Assembly: GCF_032854445.1 (NCBI RefSeq)
Contig: NC_088302.1
Span: 55,158,237 to 55,222,236, forward strand
DNA length: 64,000 nucleotides
Direction: 5' to 3'
From: Liolophura sinensis
Taxonomy: Eukaryota; Mollusca; Polyplacophora; Chitonida; Chitonidae
Position 1 is the first letter of the stretch. Every line of letters begins with the position of its first letter. Under the pieces are notes generated by a model. The model did no database searches and was not told where the DNA came from. It worked only from the letters and a program-made list of their open reading frames with translations. Below are positions 23,901-38,900 of this stretch, one piece after another. A program made the position numbers and the translations under genes.

Positions 23901-26900
23901 TGCTTGGCCACATCCTCATCCAGCTGGCTGAGTTTCCTCCCCTGGGAATCCACCTCTGTGCTAATCTCCTTCACCTCATTCTCAGTGTTGGTCACCCGCG
24001 TGTCCAGCTGGTTGATGTCATCTTGCTGCTGGCCGATCTTCTCAGTGATGTCGTCAACACTGAAGCAAACGGTATTCTATACATGTATTTGTAGATCACC
24101 CCCAATAACTGCGCTTAACGTGGAAATCTGTCAGCAATAGGAAACGTTTAAACTTTTAAAAATTAATTCTCTGTCAAAGGAAAAATTGCACACATTATTT
24201 AGGATTGTGATTTGTGTTGAATCTGCATCGGTTCATACCTACGACCTTCAATGATGTCAACCAGCAGTTTGCACATGTCCTTCAGATTGGGGTGTTTTTC
24301 CCCAAGATCCTCAAACAGTTGCTTATGAGGAGTGAGGATTTCTTTATCGTGTGCACCAATCACCCGGATGGAGTTCAGTGCGCAGGACAAGTAGGTGTAG
24401 TCTCCTTTGTAGTTCCGGAGGAACTCTATCAGCTTATTAAACACGGGATGGATTAGTTTCTGCAAATAAAGGAAAGCATGCTGTATGTTCCTCAATTTCC
24501 AAGCCTGAGACATCAGCATGACCCAGGTTTTGAAAATCCACAAGAAAATCTACTACAGCTACCATGTCCAACAGACCTTACGCTAGATCGATCGTCAGAC
24601 GCACATATAACACTAGATTTCATCTATATGTAAAACAATGCGTTAATCGACGTAAACGTTTATTCTCTACCTGTATAAAACCCTCTGTAATTTGTAAACC
24701 ATTTGGAGGACGGTTAGCTTCTCACCTTATTCTTGTGAGCCAAATTAACCAGAATAGTAGGAATCATGGCCGCTCCGATCAGGCTGTTCATTTTGGCAAA
24801 CAGTTTGTTCATGTGATGTTCTATAGGGGAGGATGACGACAGGGACAAGGCCTGTAGTAGCTGTAATACTAATCCTTCAGTCATCTGATTGTCAAGGTAC
24901 TCGTCCAACAACGTGTCCACTTGATCTTTTGTGAATAGCTGAAATTATACAGGAAATACATCACATGAAAAATAGCACACAAATCAGTCGAAGTGGAAAA
25001 GCAGATTCAACAAATGGATACCGGTACTTTAAAAAGCACTTTTCTCTTCGTTGCAAATGAAGTACTTAGCTTACCTTTGGGTTTCGTTCCGCAATTTCCT
25101 TCAACAACATCAGCACACTACTTTGGTAATTTGTCTCCACTGATCCCAGGAGGTTAAAGATTTGATCAAATACGTCATCCACAGGTGTGGGGTTGTGTTT
25201 GTAACACGCCTGAACAACGGCTGCGAGGAAAACATTGGGAAACTTTACAAATGTTTATCATACATTCTGATTTGGTGTTTACTATTGTTTTTAACTGTGA
25301 TAAAAAAGGAAATATTGAATAATGACTTCTCTGGAAAAGTACAGTGTACTTTTGATCCGTCAGTGAGAGAAGAATCGGATAAATATCGTCCCAATATAAC
25401 AAACAAGGTTTGTCAACAAAACAAAAGTTTTAAAATTGATCCGTATACAGATACAGAACAATCTGACAACAGCCCTCGACTGTTACATTGATTTTTTTCA
25501 TTTATTTGACTGGTGTTTTACGACGAACTTAAGAATATGACGGCGGTCAGCATTATGGTGGGAGGGAACCAGGTAAATTACGGGGAAACTCATCTGAAGG
25601 TTGCTGTTATATCAAGTAAGTTGTCCATACTATAAATAATGTACTTGTACATAACACACGTTCTACTGTAACCCGTAGGTATGACCTAAAACATGTTTAT
25701 ATGACAGAAAAATCTTTCCTACACAACAGCGTATTATCTTCCTTTTCCAGCATAGACTCGACGATTTCCTTCATATGAGGCGCAAAGATGGCTGCGTTGG
25801 CCATGGTGAGCATGGTGAAGGTGTTGCCGACACTGCTGCTGATGTCCTCGTCCTCACACTGCAGTAGTCTCACCAAATCGCCTAGGAGAGGCTTGAGGTC
25901 GTCGTGGTTTTTGCCATTACGGTACTGGAAGAAAAAATTTGTTTGATGACTGGCGCATGACAATTCCTAACACAATCACAGCAGAGAATAAACCCACTTC
26001 TAGTTTTAAAATAACATCAAACCGTAAAAACTAGCAGTATATTACTGACAATATTTATTTATTTGAGTTCCACAATACTCAGGAATATTTCACTTATACG
26101 ACGACGGCCAGCATTATGGTGGAAGCCAGTGGGAAACACACGATCATCCTCAGGCAAACCTTCTCATGAACGACCAGAGAAGAAGTCTGTATGAGCTGTT
26201 CTCGAACTCATAACTATCGCATTATTGAAAGAGACTTTGGCATTGTGCTGCGCTAGCTGGCTAACTGCTAAGCCACGGAGGTCCCACTCACCCAATACAC
26301 CGTTAGATTACTTCAAATGTCAATTAGTTCGACACTGAGATATATGCTTTATATGTAGTTTAATCTAGGCCTTGAAAACATACAATCGAGCCTCCTCCGT
26401 CACATTGGATGTTCCTTGTTAATTTTTGCAAGACAACGCTCAGCACAAGCCATTTCAGAAGAACTTAAGTAAAAAATTAAGACTGATTCATGCAAGGAAA
26501 AGAAGTCGAAAGCAGTTTTCAACTGGTTTTTACTAGATAACTGTACCAAATGCAGCCTTCAGTGGGTTTTTACGGTACCCACTGTAAAGTTCAAGAAACT
26601 TAGTGTGAAGCCTATTGATGGAATAGCCTTGACATAGTAGATGTGTAGTGATAGATGTAGCTGGTGACGTCGATTGAAATCGTAGCACACCGCAAGGATC
26701 TGACAAATACTACAGAGGTTAAACATGTACACCACATATATATGTAGGACCTTTTGGTATCTTAAATAGGATCGATATGCCAGCAGTATATGACTATTTG
26801 TGTTCATGACTGAACTTAGAATGGTAAGTAATGCTTGTGAAAATAAATGACAACACAGTATTACCAGCGCTCCGAGTACGATGAGAGGTCCCATAAGCAC

Positions 26901-29900
26901 GTAACCAAATACGCTCTTCGAATCAGATTCATAGTTGTAAAAATCTCGACTCATGGCGGTTTTGAAGATGGAGACAAACTTTGGGGCGTACGGTCTGAAC
27001 TGTTCCTGATCCCTGTGAATAAAGCCGGTTGTGTTGAAACCAAACTGATCTGTATCTGGTTATGGTGCTGTGATGAGTCTAAACATAGCTTAGGCTTGGA
27101 GTAACGTAAAAACAATAAAGTATCTCAAAGTTATAAATGGGCTCGTGTAAATGCTAGAAAACCCTCAAAGCAGCACTTTATTGCCTAGGTGCTTTGAAGT
27201 ACACCTCTTGCGTCATGCCATACACTTTCGTAACTGGGTCATGCATTTTTATAAATCGTCACAGCAACATCGTTAAATGAGAAGAAACAGAAAGATAAGC
27301 ACGTGTCGTGGAAGGACCTAAGAAGAATTATTCTTTACGCGCTAGTCCTTTACCAACAAGGTGGATTGCGTGAATGTAGATGGCGGACAATACTTGCGAT
27401 AGTGTCCCGCCATCTTGTGTTCCTCTGTCCTCATATTAGTAGAAAATTCCAGTGTAGGGAGTGTTTACAAACACGATAAAACCAACGAAGAAGCTTTGTG
27501 TTTAAATTACTGCTAATGAAAAGAACATGGCTTACTTGTGAGCTTGGATAACTTTATTTAGCACGTCCATGCAGATTCCAACAGTTGCCCAATGATCCCA
27601 TGGATAGTCTTCTCGTTTAAACTGCCGGTCAAATGTGTCTATCAAGGGCAGAGCCAGGCTCAAATCGTCCTGAGAAGCAGCAAAAATGAAAATTAACAAG
27701 AGTGGCCTAATGGGCCTAGAGATTTAAACTGTCGATCAAATGCGTCTACCAGAGGCATGACCATGTTTGAATCCATAAGAAACTTATCTCCAACTTATTC
27801 TACGGCATTTTAACAACTTCCGGGAAAAGAGTTAAATTCTGTTTTTTAAAGTTGCTCGAAACATCTAGCAAAGTTACCTTAAGTTCAATAAACTCTGAAC
27901 ATTCCTTGGCTATGCTTAACTTGTTCCTGTCCCCCTCCTCCAATATGTCCTTCAGTAAGGTCAGGAGTTCCTTCTGCACATCACCCAGAACCTTATAGAA
28001 CCTGAAAATGGAAAATATACATCCTTCTGAATATGTCATACAGTCTTATAAAACGTGAAAATATCCACAAAACTTCCTTATGTACATCGCCTAGAGCCTA
28101 ATAGAAACCTCCTTACGTACCTCGCCCACAACGGTATAAAAACTGAAATAGCTAGTGAACTTTCTTCTATATATTCCCCTAGAACATTTTAATACCTGAA
28201 AATAACCAATTAGCTTCCTTATGTATATGCCTCCAGAACCTTATAAAACTTGAAAATAGACCCTCATTGTTTACATCTCCTAGAGCCTTACGGAAATATA
28301 TGCAAGAGATGCGAATAATAGCATCTAAGGAAACCAAAACCTGCGCGCACTAATGCTAGTCGAGATGACATGATTGAAAGAGATGTCAAATGTTCGCCTG
28401 ATAACTGTTACCAATGTCACATTGCTTTTTTTATTTCAGATGGACAAAGGTATTCGGTGAGACAGTTACTCAGGTGTCAGATTATCTGTTACAATAACAG
28501 GTGGCTGCGGTGACGAGAATAATTCAGAAGAATAAGAAACATATACAGTTAACACATAGCTCCTTGTTAACGTAAAATGCAAAAACCACTCTAAAATGAA
28601 GTATATATCAGATGAAAGACAATTAAAACTGTCCAGGAAATTTTTTTTAACCGAGTAAAATTGTGTTCAAAGATCAGATTTTACAGTGGTCTGTTTTGAC
28701 CCAGAAAGTATCAGTTATGTCGCATCTATACTATTTGCCTGAAATAATTCGTTTCAAGGTCAAGTCAGCGAATGCATTCACAGATCTATATGTATATGTG
28801 TTTTGAATGATGAAATGTAACAGTTCCTGTGTATTAAGTAGCCAAAACCGTATGTGACGTCACTGGTCCCATTGTGGTCCGAAAATGCCACCTTAGAATA
28901 AAATATTAAAATGCTTTTTACTAAGTTAATAACATTGTAAAAAAACGAAATCCAGTTATGTTCCAGGACGGTTTTTAATGGTCTTCCATCTCATACATAC
29001 TTCATTTTAGAGTGGTCTTTGCCTTTACGAAATGAAGGAAAATCTGAACTGTCGTATCTGCAATACGTTAAAGGGGTGGCTAGATTTCATTGAAAGTGTT
29101 TGTGTAATACCCTTTTGGCCAAAGTTAACAAGGCTGCAAAATTGTCGATCGCAAGTGGCTATACCCTAGTTTTTACGTCACAAGCGATTACTCTATATTT
29201 GATACTGGAAAGGACCGCGGTGGATAATAAAGATACCTTAAGTCTCAGTCTGTGTCTTCAAAAAATTAGTGTAGCCGGTAATCTGCTGATTTCATGCAAT
29301 AGTGTAAATCAACTAATATTTCAACAGTACGGCACTGAACATTAATCGGGTGATCCCACACTTCCCTCAAGTGGTCAAAACTTAGAAACATTAATTCAGA
29401 CACTTACTTTAGCTGCTTCAGGAGTTCTTCACCAAAGTCTCCTAATGCACGTCCCACGGAGTCTGGATCGGAATTGTCACGACCCCTCCTGCCCGTAGAG
29501 TTTTCATCAACCTCCTTGAACTTGACAGATCCTATATTAGCCAGGATCACACGAGCGCCATCTACGTTGTCCTACATTAACAAGAATTTAATTCACTTGC
29601 ACTCATTCCATTTAGCTCAAATTGTTAGTCTATGTAGTCAACCAGTGCCATAGAGCCATTGCTCACAGAACTGCAAAGTTTGTTATTGGCTGTAATATTA
29701 AATGTTTGTTCACTGAACCCTTTATATTTGGTATCATGAATACAGACATACATGGAGACCTTAAATGACTCAGGATGATTTACCTTCCACTTTAATATTT
29801 TCTTGTGGTCCCTCACGAACCTCTGGCTGGACTGAATAAAGCGGACATCACCTTGGGTAATCATGGCGGCTAAGAAGTTCACCCACAGTTTAGTGTGACT

Positions 29901-32900
29901 GGCATCGCTGTAATTGTTTGTACAGAAATGCAGGCTTTTAAATTTAACATCTAAGACTTCAAAAGTTCACTTAGGATTGGTAGGAAGCCTAAGAAAGAGC
30001 TCGCCTGTATGAGACACATGAATGCAAAACTTCAGCTCTATGCATAAAGAATCGTGAATTTGGTAATTTAGAGTAACTAATATGTTCACAGAGCATCAGC
30101 GATGGAACATTCCCCTTGCGTCATTATGCTTTCTATGCATGTAAAACCTCAAGTCGATACAAGTACAATAATTTTTCAGATACAAACCCTAAAATTTGGA
30201 TTAACAGTATTTAATATGCACATATCCAATCAATGATCGAATATCGACCTCTTGCTAGCGTGCTCTACATGTGAGAAAACCCTGAGCTCAATACCTGCAG
30301 TGCTTTTGGAGACACCACCCCTAACATTTTGTTTAACATTGATTCTCATACATAATACACTAAGTCAGGAATTCAGTGATTTACGGTACTGAATATGCAC
30401 ACTTCGGATCAACGATGGAATATCCCCCTCGTGATAGTGTGCATTACAGGTGTGCAAAACATGATCTAAATACATGCAGTACTTTTTGAGTGAATGAGTG
30501 AGTGAGTGAGTGAGTGAATGCTTCAGGTTTAACGTCGTACTTAACAATTTTTTTAGTCATATAACGACGAAAGAATCCTAAGAGTGCTTGTAATGTGCCT
30601 CCTCGTTTCAGGACGGATTTCCACCGCTCTCTTATCTAGTGCTGCTTCACTGAGACGAGTTACCAGAGGCAAGTAAGCTGCCCCGCCCGAGCCATTATAC
30701 TGATACAAGTCAACCAGTTGTTGCACTATCCAATGAATGACCCTGACTCGACCCTGAATCTATCGCCTCTCGAAGTGGACGCTCCATCAACTATGCTATC
30801 GGCCGATCAGTACTTTTTGAGAAACCACCCCTAACATTTTGTTTAACATTAATTCTTATACACAATACACTAAGTAAGTAATTCAGCCACTTGCAGTACA
30901 TTTTGTTTAATATTGCTTTCTCTATTATTAGACGCCGACGTCGACGCGCGGGGTATGATATAAGTTACGCCTGTACTTTATACAGGCGAGCTAAAAATAT
31001 GTATGGAAGAACTTCTTAGCATGTGGAATTGTGCGTGTTATAATTCACAATTTATTAGGCAATATTAGGGGCCTAATACTACAGTCGCTATGCGATGAGA
31101 AGATTACTTTCAAGATTTCAACAGTTATGAAAGTTTAAAATTGCAAACAGGCATTTGTCTACTTGTGAGTACTAGTCAACTAGTTAGCGATGTCTCCTTC
31201 GCTGGGTACCTATTTGTAAATTTGAACAAGATTCATATTCTTCCTGTCTGGGACATCACGCATAGAAAACACGACGACCAATATGACAAGTAATTAGCCT
31301 ACATCCCAATCATAAGTAAAGAAACAAATCTACCGCCCATATCTGTAAAGGCCATATTGAAACCATTCACAAGTAAGGGATCTTTATTGGACTTATCACT
31401 ATACTACAGTAACTAACATATTGCAGAATACATGGGAACCATTCACCAGTAAGGCATCTGTACTGGACTTATCACTATACTACAGTAACTAACATATAGC
31501 AGAATACATCGGAACCATTCACCAGTAAGGCATCTGTACTGGACTTATCACTATACTACAGTAACTAACATATAGCAGAATACATCGGAACCATTCACCA
31601 GTAAGGCATCTGTACTGGACTTATCACTATACTACAGTAACTGACATATAGCTGAATACATCGGAACCATTCACCAGTAAGGCATCTGTACTGGACTTAT
31701 CACTATACTACAGTAACTAACATATAGCAGAATACATCGGAACCATTCACCAGTAAGGCATCTGTACTGGACTTATCACTATACTACAGTAACTGACATA
31801 TAGCAGAATACATCGGAACCATTCACCAGTAAGGCATCTGTACTGGACTTATCACTATACTACAGTAACTGACATATAGCAGAATATATCGGAACCATTC
31901 ACCAGTAAGGCATCTGTACTGGACTTATCACTATACTACAGTAACTTACACATAGCTGAATAAATCGGAACCATTCACCAGTAAGGGATCTGTACTGGAC
32001 TTATCACTATACTACAGTAACTTACACATAGCTGAATAAATCGGAACCATTCACCAGTAAGGGATCTGTACTGGACTTATCACTATACTACAGTAACTTA
32101 CACATAGCTGAATACATCGGAACCATTCACCAGTAAGGCATCTGTACTGGACTTATCACTATACTACAGTAACTAACACATAGCAGAATATATCGGAACC
32201 ATTCACCAGTAAGGCATCTGTACTGGACTTATCACTATACTACAGTAACTTACACATAGCTGAATACATCGGAACCATTCACCAGTAAGGCATCTGAATT
32301 GGACTTATCACTATACTACAGTAACTTACACATAGCTGAATACATCGGAACCATTCACCAGTAAGGCATCTGTACTGGACTTATCACTATACTACAGTAA
32401 CTGACATATAGCAGAATACATCGGAACCATTCACCAGTAAGGCATCTGTACTGGACTTATCACTATACTACAGTAACTGACATATAGCAGAATACATCGG
32501 AACCATTCACCAGTAAGGCATCTGTACTGGACTTATCACTATACTACAGTAACTGACATATAGCAGAATACATCGGAACCATTCACCAGTAAGGCATCTG
32601 TACTGGACTTATCACTATACTACAGTAACTAACATATAGCAGAATATATCGGAACCATTCACCAGTAAGGCATCTGAATTGGACTTATCACTATACTACA
32701 GTAACTTACACATAGCTGAATATATCGGAACCATTCACCAGTAAGGCATCTGAATTGGACTTATCACTATACTACAGTAACTGACACATAGCTGAATACA
32801 TCGGAACCATTCACCAGTAAGGCATCTGTACTGGACTTATCACTATACTACAGTAACTGACATATAGCAGAATATATCGGAACCATTCACCAGTAAGGGA

Positions 32901-35900
32901 CCTGTACTGGACTTATCACTATACTACAGTAACTGACATATAGCAGAATACATCGGAACCATTCACCAGTAAGGCATCTGTACTGGACTTATCACTATAC
33001 TACAGTAACTAACATATAGCAGAATACATCGGAACCATTCACCAGTAAGGCATCTGTACTGGACTTATCACTATACTACAGTAACTTACACATAGCTGAA
33101 TAAATCGGAACCATTCACCAGTAAGGGATCTGTACTGGACTTATCACTATACTACAGTAACTTACACATAGCTGAATACATCGGAACCATTCACCAGTAA
33201 GGCATCTGTACTGGACTTATCACTATACTACAGTAACTAACACATAGCAGAATACATCGGAACCATTCACCAGTAAGGCATCTGTACTGGACTTATCACT
33301 ATACTACAGTAACTTACACATAGCTGAATAAATCGGAACCATTCACCAGTAAGGCATCTGTACTGGACTTATCACTATACTACAGTAACTTACACATAGC
33401 TGAATACATCGGAACCATTCACCAGTAAGGCATCTGTACTGGACTTATCACTATACTACAGTAACTAACATATAGCAGAATATATCGGAACCATTCACCA
33501 GTAAGGGATCTGTACTGGACTTATCACTATACTACAGTAACTTACACATAGCTGAATAAATCGGAACCATTCACCAGTAAGGGATCTGTACTGGACTTAT
33601 CACTATACTACAGTAACTTACACATAGCTGAATACATCGGAACCATTCACCAGTAAGGCATCTGTACTGGACTTATCACTATACTACAGTAACTAACATA
33701 TAGCAGAATATATCGGAACCATTCACCAGTAAGGCATCTGTACTGGACTTATCACTATACTACAGTAACTCACACATAGCTGAATAAATCGGAACCATTC
33801 ACCAGTAAGGCATCTGTACTGGACTTATCACTATACTACAGTAACTTACACATAGCTGAATACATCGGAACCATTCACCAGTAAGGCATCTGTACTGGAC
33901 TTATCACTATACTACAGTAACTAACATATAGCAGAATATATCGGAACCATTCACCAGTAAGGCATCTGTACTGGACTTATCACTATACTACAGTAACTGA
34001 CATATAGCAGAATACATCGGAACCATTCACCAGTAAGGCATCTGTACTGGACTTATCACTATACTACAGTAACTAACATATAGCAGAATATATCGGAACC
34101 ATTCACCAGTAAGGCATCTGTACTGGACTTATCACTATACTACAGTAACTTACACATAGCTGAATACATCGGAACCATTCAGCAGTAAGGCATCTGAATT
34201 GGACTTATCACTATACTACAGTAACTTACACATAGCTGAATACATCGGAACCATTCACCAGTAAGGCATCTGTACTGGACTTATCACTATACTACAGTAA
34301 CTTACACATAGCTGAATACATCGGAACCATTCACCAGTAAGGCATCTGTACTGGACTTATCACTATACTACAGTAACTAACATATAGCAGAATATATCGG
34401 AACCATTCACCAGTAAGGGATCTGTACTGGACTTATCACTATACTACAGTAACTTACACATAGCTGAATAAATCGGAACCATTCACCAGTAAGGGATCTG
34501 TACTGGACTTATCACTATACTACAGTAACTTACACATAGCTGAATACATCGGAACCATTCACCAGTAAGGCATCTGTACTGGACTTATCACTATACTACA
34601 GTAACTAACATATAGCAGAATATATCGGAACCATTCACCAGTAAGGCATCTGTACTGGACTTATCACTATACTACAGTAACTTACACATAGCTGAATAAA
34701 TCGGAACCATTCACCAGTAAGGCATCTGTACTGGACTTATCACTATACTACAGTAACTTACACATAGCTGAATACATCGGAACCATTCACCAGTAAGGCA
34801 TCTGTACTGGACTTATCACTATACTACAGTAACTGACATATAGCAGAATACATCGGAACCATTCACCAGTAAGGCATCTGTACTGGACTAATCACTATAC
34901 TACAGTAACTAACATATAGCAGAATATATCGGAACCATTCACCAGTAAGGCATCTGTACTGGACTTATCACTATACTACAGTAACTTACACATAGCTGAA
35001 TACATCGGAACCATTCAGCAGTAAGGCATCTGAATTGGACTTATCACTATACTACAGTAACTTACACATAGCTGAATACATCGGAACCATTCACCAGTAA
35101 GGCATCTGTACTGGACTTATCACTATACTACAGTAACTAACATATAGCAGAATACATCGGAACCATTCACCAGTAAGGGATCTGTACTGGACTTATCACT
35201 ATACTACAGTAACTGACATATAGCAGAATACATCGGAACCATTCACCAGTAAGGCATCTGTACTGGACTTATCACTATACTACAGTAACTGACATATAGC
35301 AGAATACATCGGAACCATTCACCAGTAAGGCATCTGTACTGGACTTATCACTATACTACAGTAACTAACATATAGCAGAATATATCGGAACCATTCACCA
35401 GTAAGGCATCTGTACTGGACTTATCACTATACTACAGTAACTTACACATAGCTGAATATATCGGAACCATTCACCAGTAAGGCATCTGAATTGGACTTAT
35501 CACTATACTACAGTAACTTACACATAGCTGAATACATCGGAACCATTCACCAGTAAGGCATCTGTACTGGACTTATCACTATACCATTTTAACTGACATA
35601 TAGCAGAATACATCGGAACCATTCACCAGTAAGGCATCTGTACTGGACTTATCACTATACTACAGTAACTGACATATAGCAGAATATATCGGAACCATTC
35701 ACCAGTAAGGCATCTGTACTGGACTTATCACTATACTACAGTAACTAACATATAGCAGAATACATCGGAACCATTCACCAGTAAGGCATCTGTACTGGAC
35801 TTATCACTATACTACAGTAACTTACACATAGCTGAATAAATCGGAACCATTCACCAGTAAGGGATCTGTACTGGACTTATCACTATACTACAGTAACTTA

Positions 35901-38900
35901 CACATAGCTGAATACATCGGAACCATTCACCAGTAAGGCATCTGTACTGGACTTATCACTATACCATAGTAACTAACACATAGCAGAATACATCGGAACC
36001 ATTCACCAGTAAGGCATCTGTACTGGACTTATCACTATACTACAGTAACTTACACATAGCTGAATAAATCGGAACCATTCACCAGTAAGGCATCTGTACT
36101 GGACTTATCACTATACTACAGTAACTTACACATAGCTGAATACATCGGAACCATTCACCAGTAAGGCATCTGTACTGGACTTATCACTATACTACAGTAA
36201 CTAACATATAGCAGAATATATCGGAACCATTCACCAGTAAGGGATCTGTACTGGACTTATCACTATACTACAGTAACTTACACATAGCTGAATAAATCGG
36301 AACCATTCACCAGTAAGGGATCTGTACTGGACTTATCACTATACTACAGTAACTTACACATAGCTGAATGCATCGGAACCATTCACCAGTAAGGCATCTG
36401 TACTGGACTTATCACTATACTACAGCAACTAACATATAGCAGAATATATCGGAACCATTCACCAGTAAGGCATCTGTACTGGACTTATCACTATACTACA
36501 GTAACTTACACATAGCTGAATAAATCGGAACCATTCACCAGTAAGGCATCTGTACTGGACTTATCACTATACTACAGTAACTTACACATAGCTGAATACA
36601 TCGGAACCATTCACCAGTAAGGCATCTGTACTGGACTTATCACTATACTACAGTAACTAACATATAGCAGAATATATCGGAACCATTCACCAGTAAGGGA
36701 TCTGTACTGGACTTATCACTATACTACAGTAACTGACATATAGCAGAATACATCGGAACCATTCACCAGTAAGGCATCTGTACTGGACTTATCACTATAC
36801 TACAGTAACTAACATATTTCAGAATACATCGGAACCATTCACCAGTAAGGCATCTGTACTGGACTTATCACTATACTACAGTAACTAACATATAGCAGAA
36901 TATATCGGAACCATTCACCAGTAAGGCATCTGTACTGGACTTATCACTATACTACAGTAACTGACATATAGCAGAATATATCGGAACCATTCACCAGTAA
37001 GGCATCTGTACTGGACTTATCACTATACTACAGTAACTAACATATAGCAGAATATATCGAAACTATTCATAAGTAACAAATATGTAACAGACCACATTAA
37101 AATCACTATAACTAACAGATTTTGAAGCAGACTCTATCAGGTCCATCCGTAATTTGTTACAGCTTACATTAGAACCATCACGAAGAACAAACTCTAAGGG
37201 CTGTACCACAGTCATTCATATAAAAAAGAACAAAATGTCTTGAATCTTGGAATACCAGGTTGAAGACATATCAAGTCAATATTAAGGACACAATTTAAGT
37301 GAGTGAGTGAGAGGGTGAGTTCTTAGGGTTTAACGTCTTCTTAACAATATTTCTGTCATATGAGGACGAAGGAGTCCTTAGCAAACACACTTTAAATCCA
37401 ATAATTTGATACCATTACATTTTATACAAATATAGTAGTAATGTATATAACTAGGTTTAGGGATATTCAAGTATACCTTGCTCCAGCTGGCTTGAGGAAA
37501 TACTCGAGCAGATCTTTGATCACGCCTCCCAAGCAATCCGGGTGGGGAATATCCAAAATGAGGTTTGTCAGCATTGGGGCGTATTTCTTGAACAGTTCGT
37601 GTTTTTTCTGTAAGAAAGACGTTGAACATCAAGGCAAAGTTAAGTAAGTTGTAGTAACAAAAATGTCATTCACAAATAGACGGCCTAAATATATTTTGAT
37701 CACCAGAATTAATTTCTAGAAAAAACAGGCTTCTAATTTAGAAAAAATTAGAAAGCCTAGTCATTGAAAGACAAACACCAGGGTTAAACACTCGGCCACT
37801 GACCGCTCCTCCAGTCATCAGTAGGTTACAACACACAAAAGACTGTGTAATACTGGTTACGCACCTCTACCAGCTGCTTGTTGTTCCTCAGTCCGTTGAT
37901 GAAAGACGAGAACGGATCCATTACTTTCTCTTGACTCTCACCCACTGGCAGTTTAGCGACGATACAGAACAGCTTCATGACCTCATCCAGATGAAGATTG
38001 AAATATGTCTTGTTTTGTCTGCGGTAAAATAAAAGAAATGAAACATTGTCAACGGTTTAGCACCTGTCAGACAGAGATGATAAACAGTAGTTCAGTAGCA
38101 GTAATCCTGCAGTGATAGGGTACGGAAATATATATATATATATATTCTTCGGAAAGGTGTTGTCAGTAAAGGCATCGAGATGAAGTAAAGCTAGTTTTGA
38201 TGTTCATGTCTATATATTACTGATTTCGCTTTACAAACTGGACCCCTTATTTTTGCCCCTGAAGACCACTGTACCCAACAACGGAGCGAGAACATCGTGC
38301 TTGAGCCCTTCAGGATGGTAAGCGCCCTCTAGCTACAGTAAACAGGGCCGTAACTTGTCTTCAGTCTCCCTTCAGCACACATGAGTTCGTTTACAGGTCA
38401 ATGTCCATGGATTTTCAGTACAACTGATATGTAGGATTTCAACTCACATTATTGGCTCTAGTATGTTGCGTAAACAATATCTGAAGATGTCTCCCTGTTT
38501 TTCAAAGGCTGGATATTTACCGGCCTTAAAGAACTTCCCAAAGGCCTGTAGTTGCTCTTGAAAACAAAATGGCTTTGGGTCCGGTACCACACTTTCTAAA
38601 TCCTGTAAAACAATGATACAACCTTCTTTTCAGAAAAAATCAGTCCACAGGCGCCATTTGATTACATATCATTTTCATTTCATTTCATTTATTTCAACAA
38701 AATATATACTTAATATGATTTAGATGCATTCTGGATATTTAAATATAAGTACAAAATCAATGTATAACATAAGTTGTAATCAAATATTTGACGGGACTTT
38801 GGGGGCGTACCCACCGATTGATACATGTTTTATATAATTTATTGAAATGATCAGTAAAGAAAATTGATATCACAAAGAGTATATGAACATATCAAGGTGA

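Noticed and set aside
29100-29345. 81-codon plus-strand open frame between exons 8 and 9
   Set aside because: Antisense to an intron, no motif, codon content like surrounding AT-rich DNA.
31355-37075. CRISPR-like regular repeats
   Set aside because: Units are head-to-tail with no unique spacers and lie in an intron of a eukaryotic gene.
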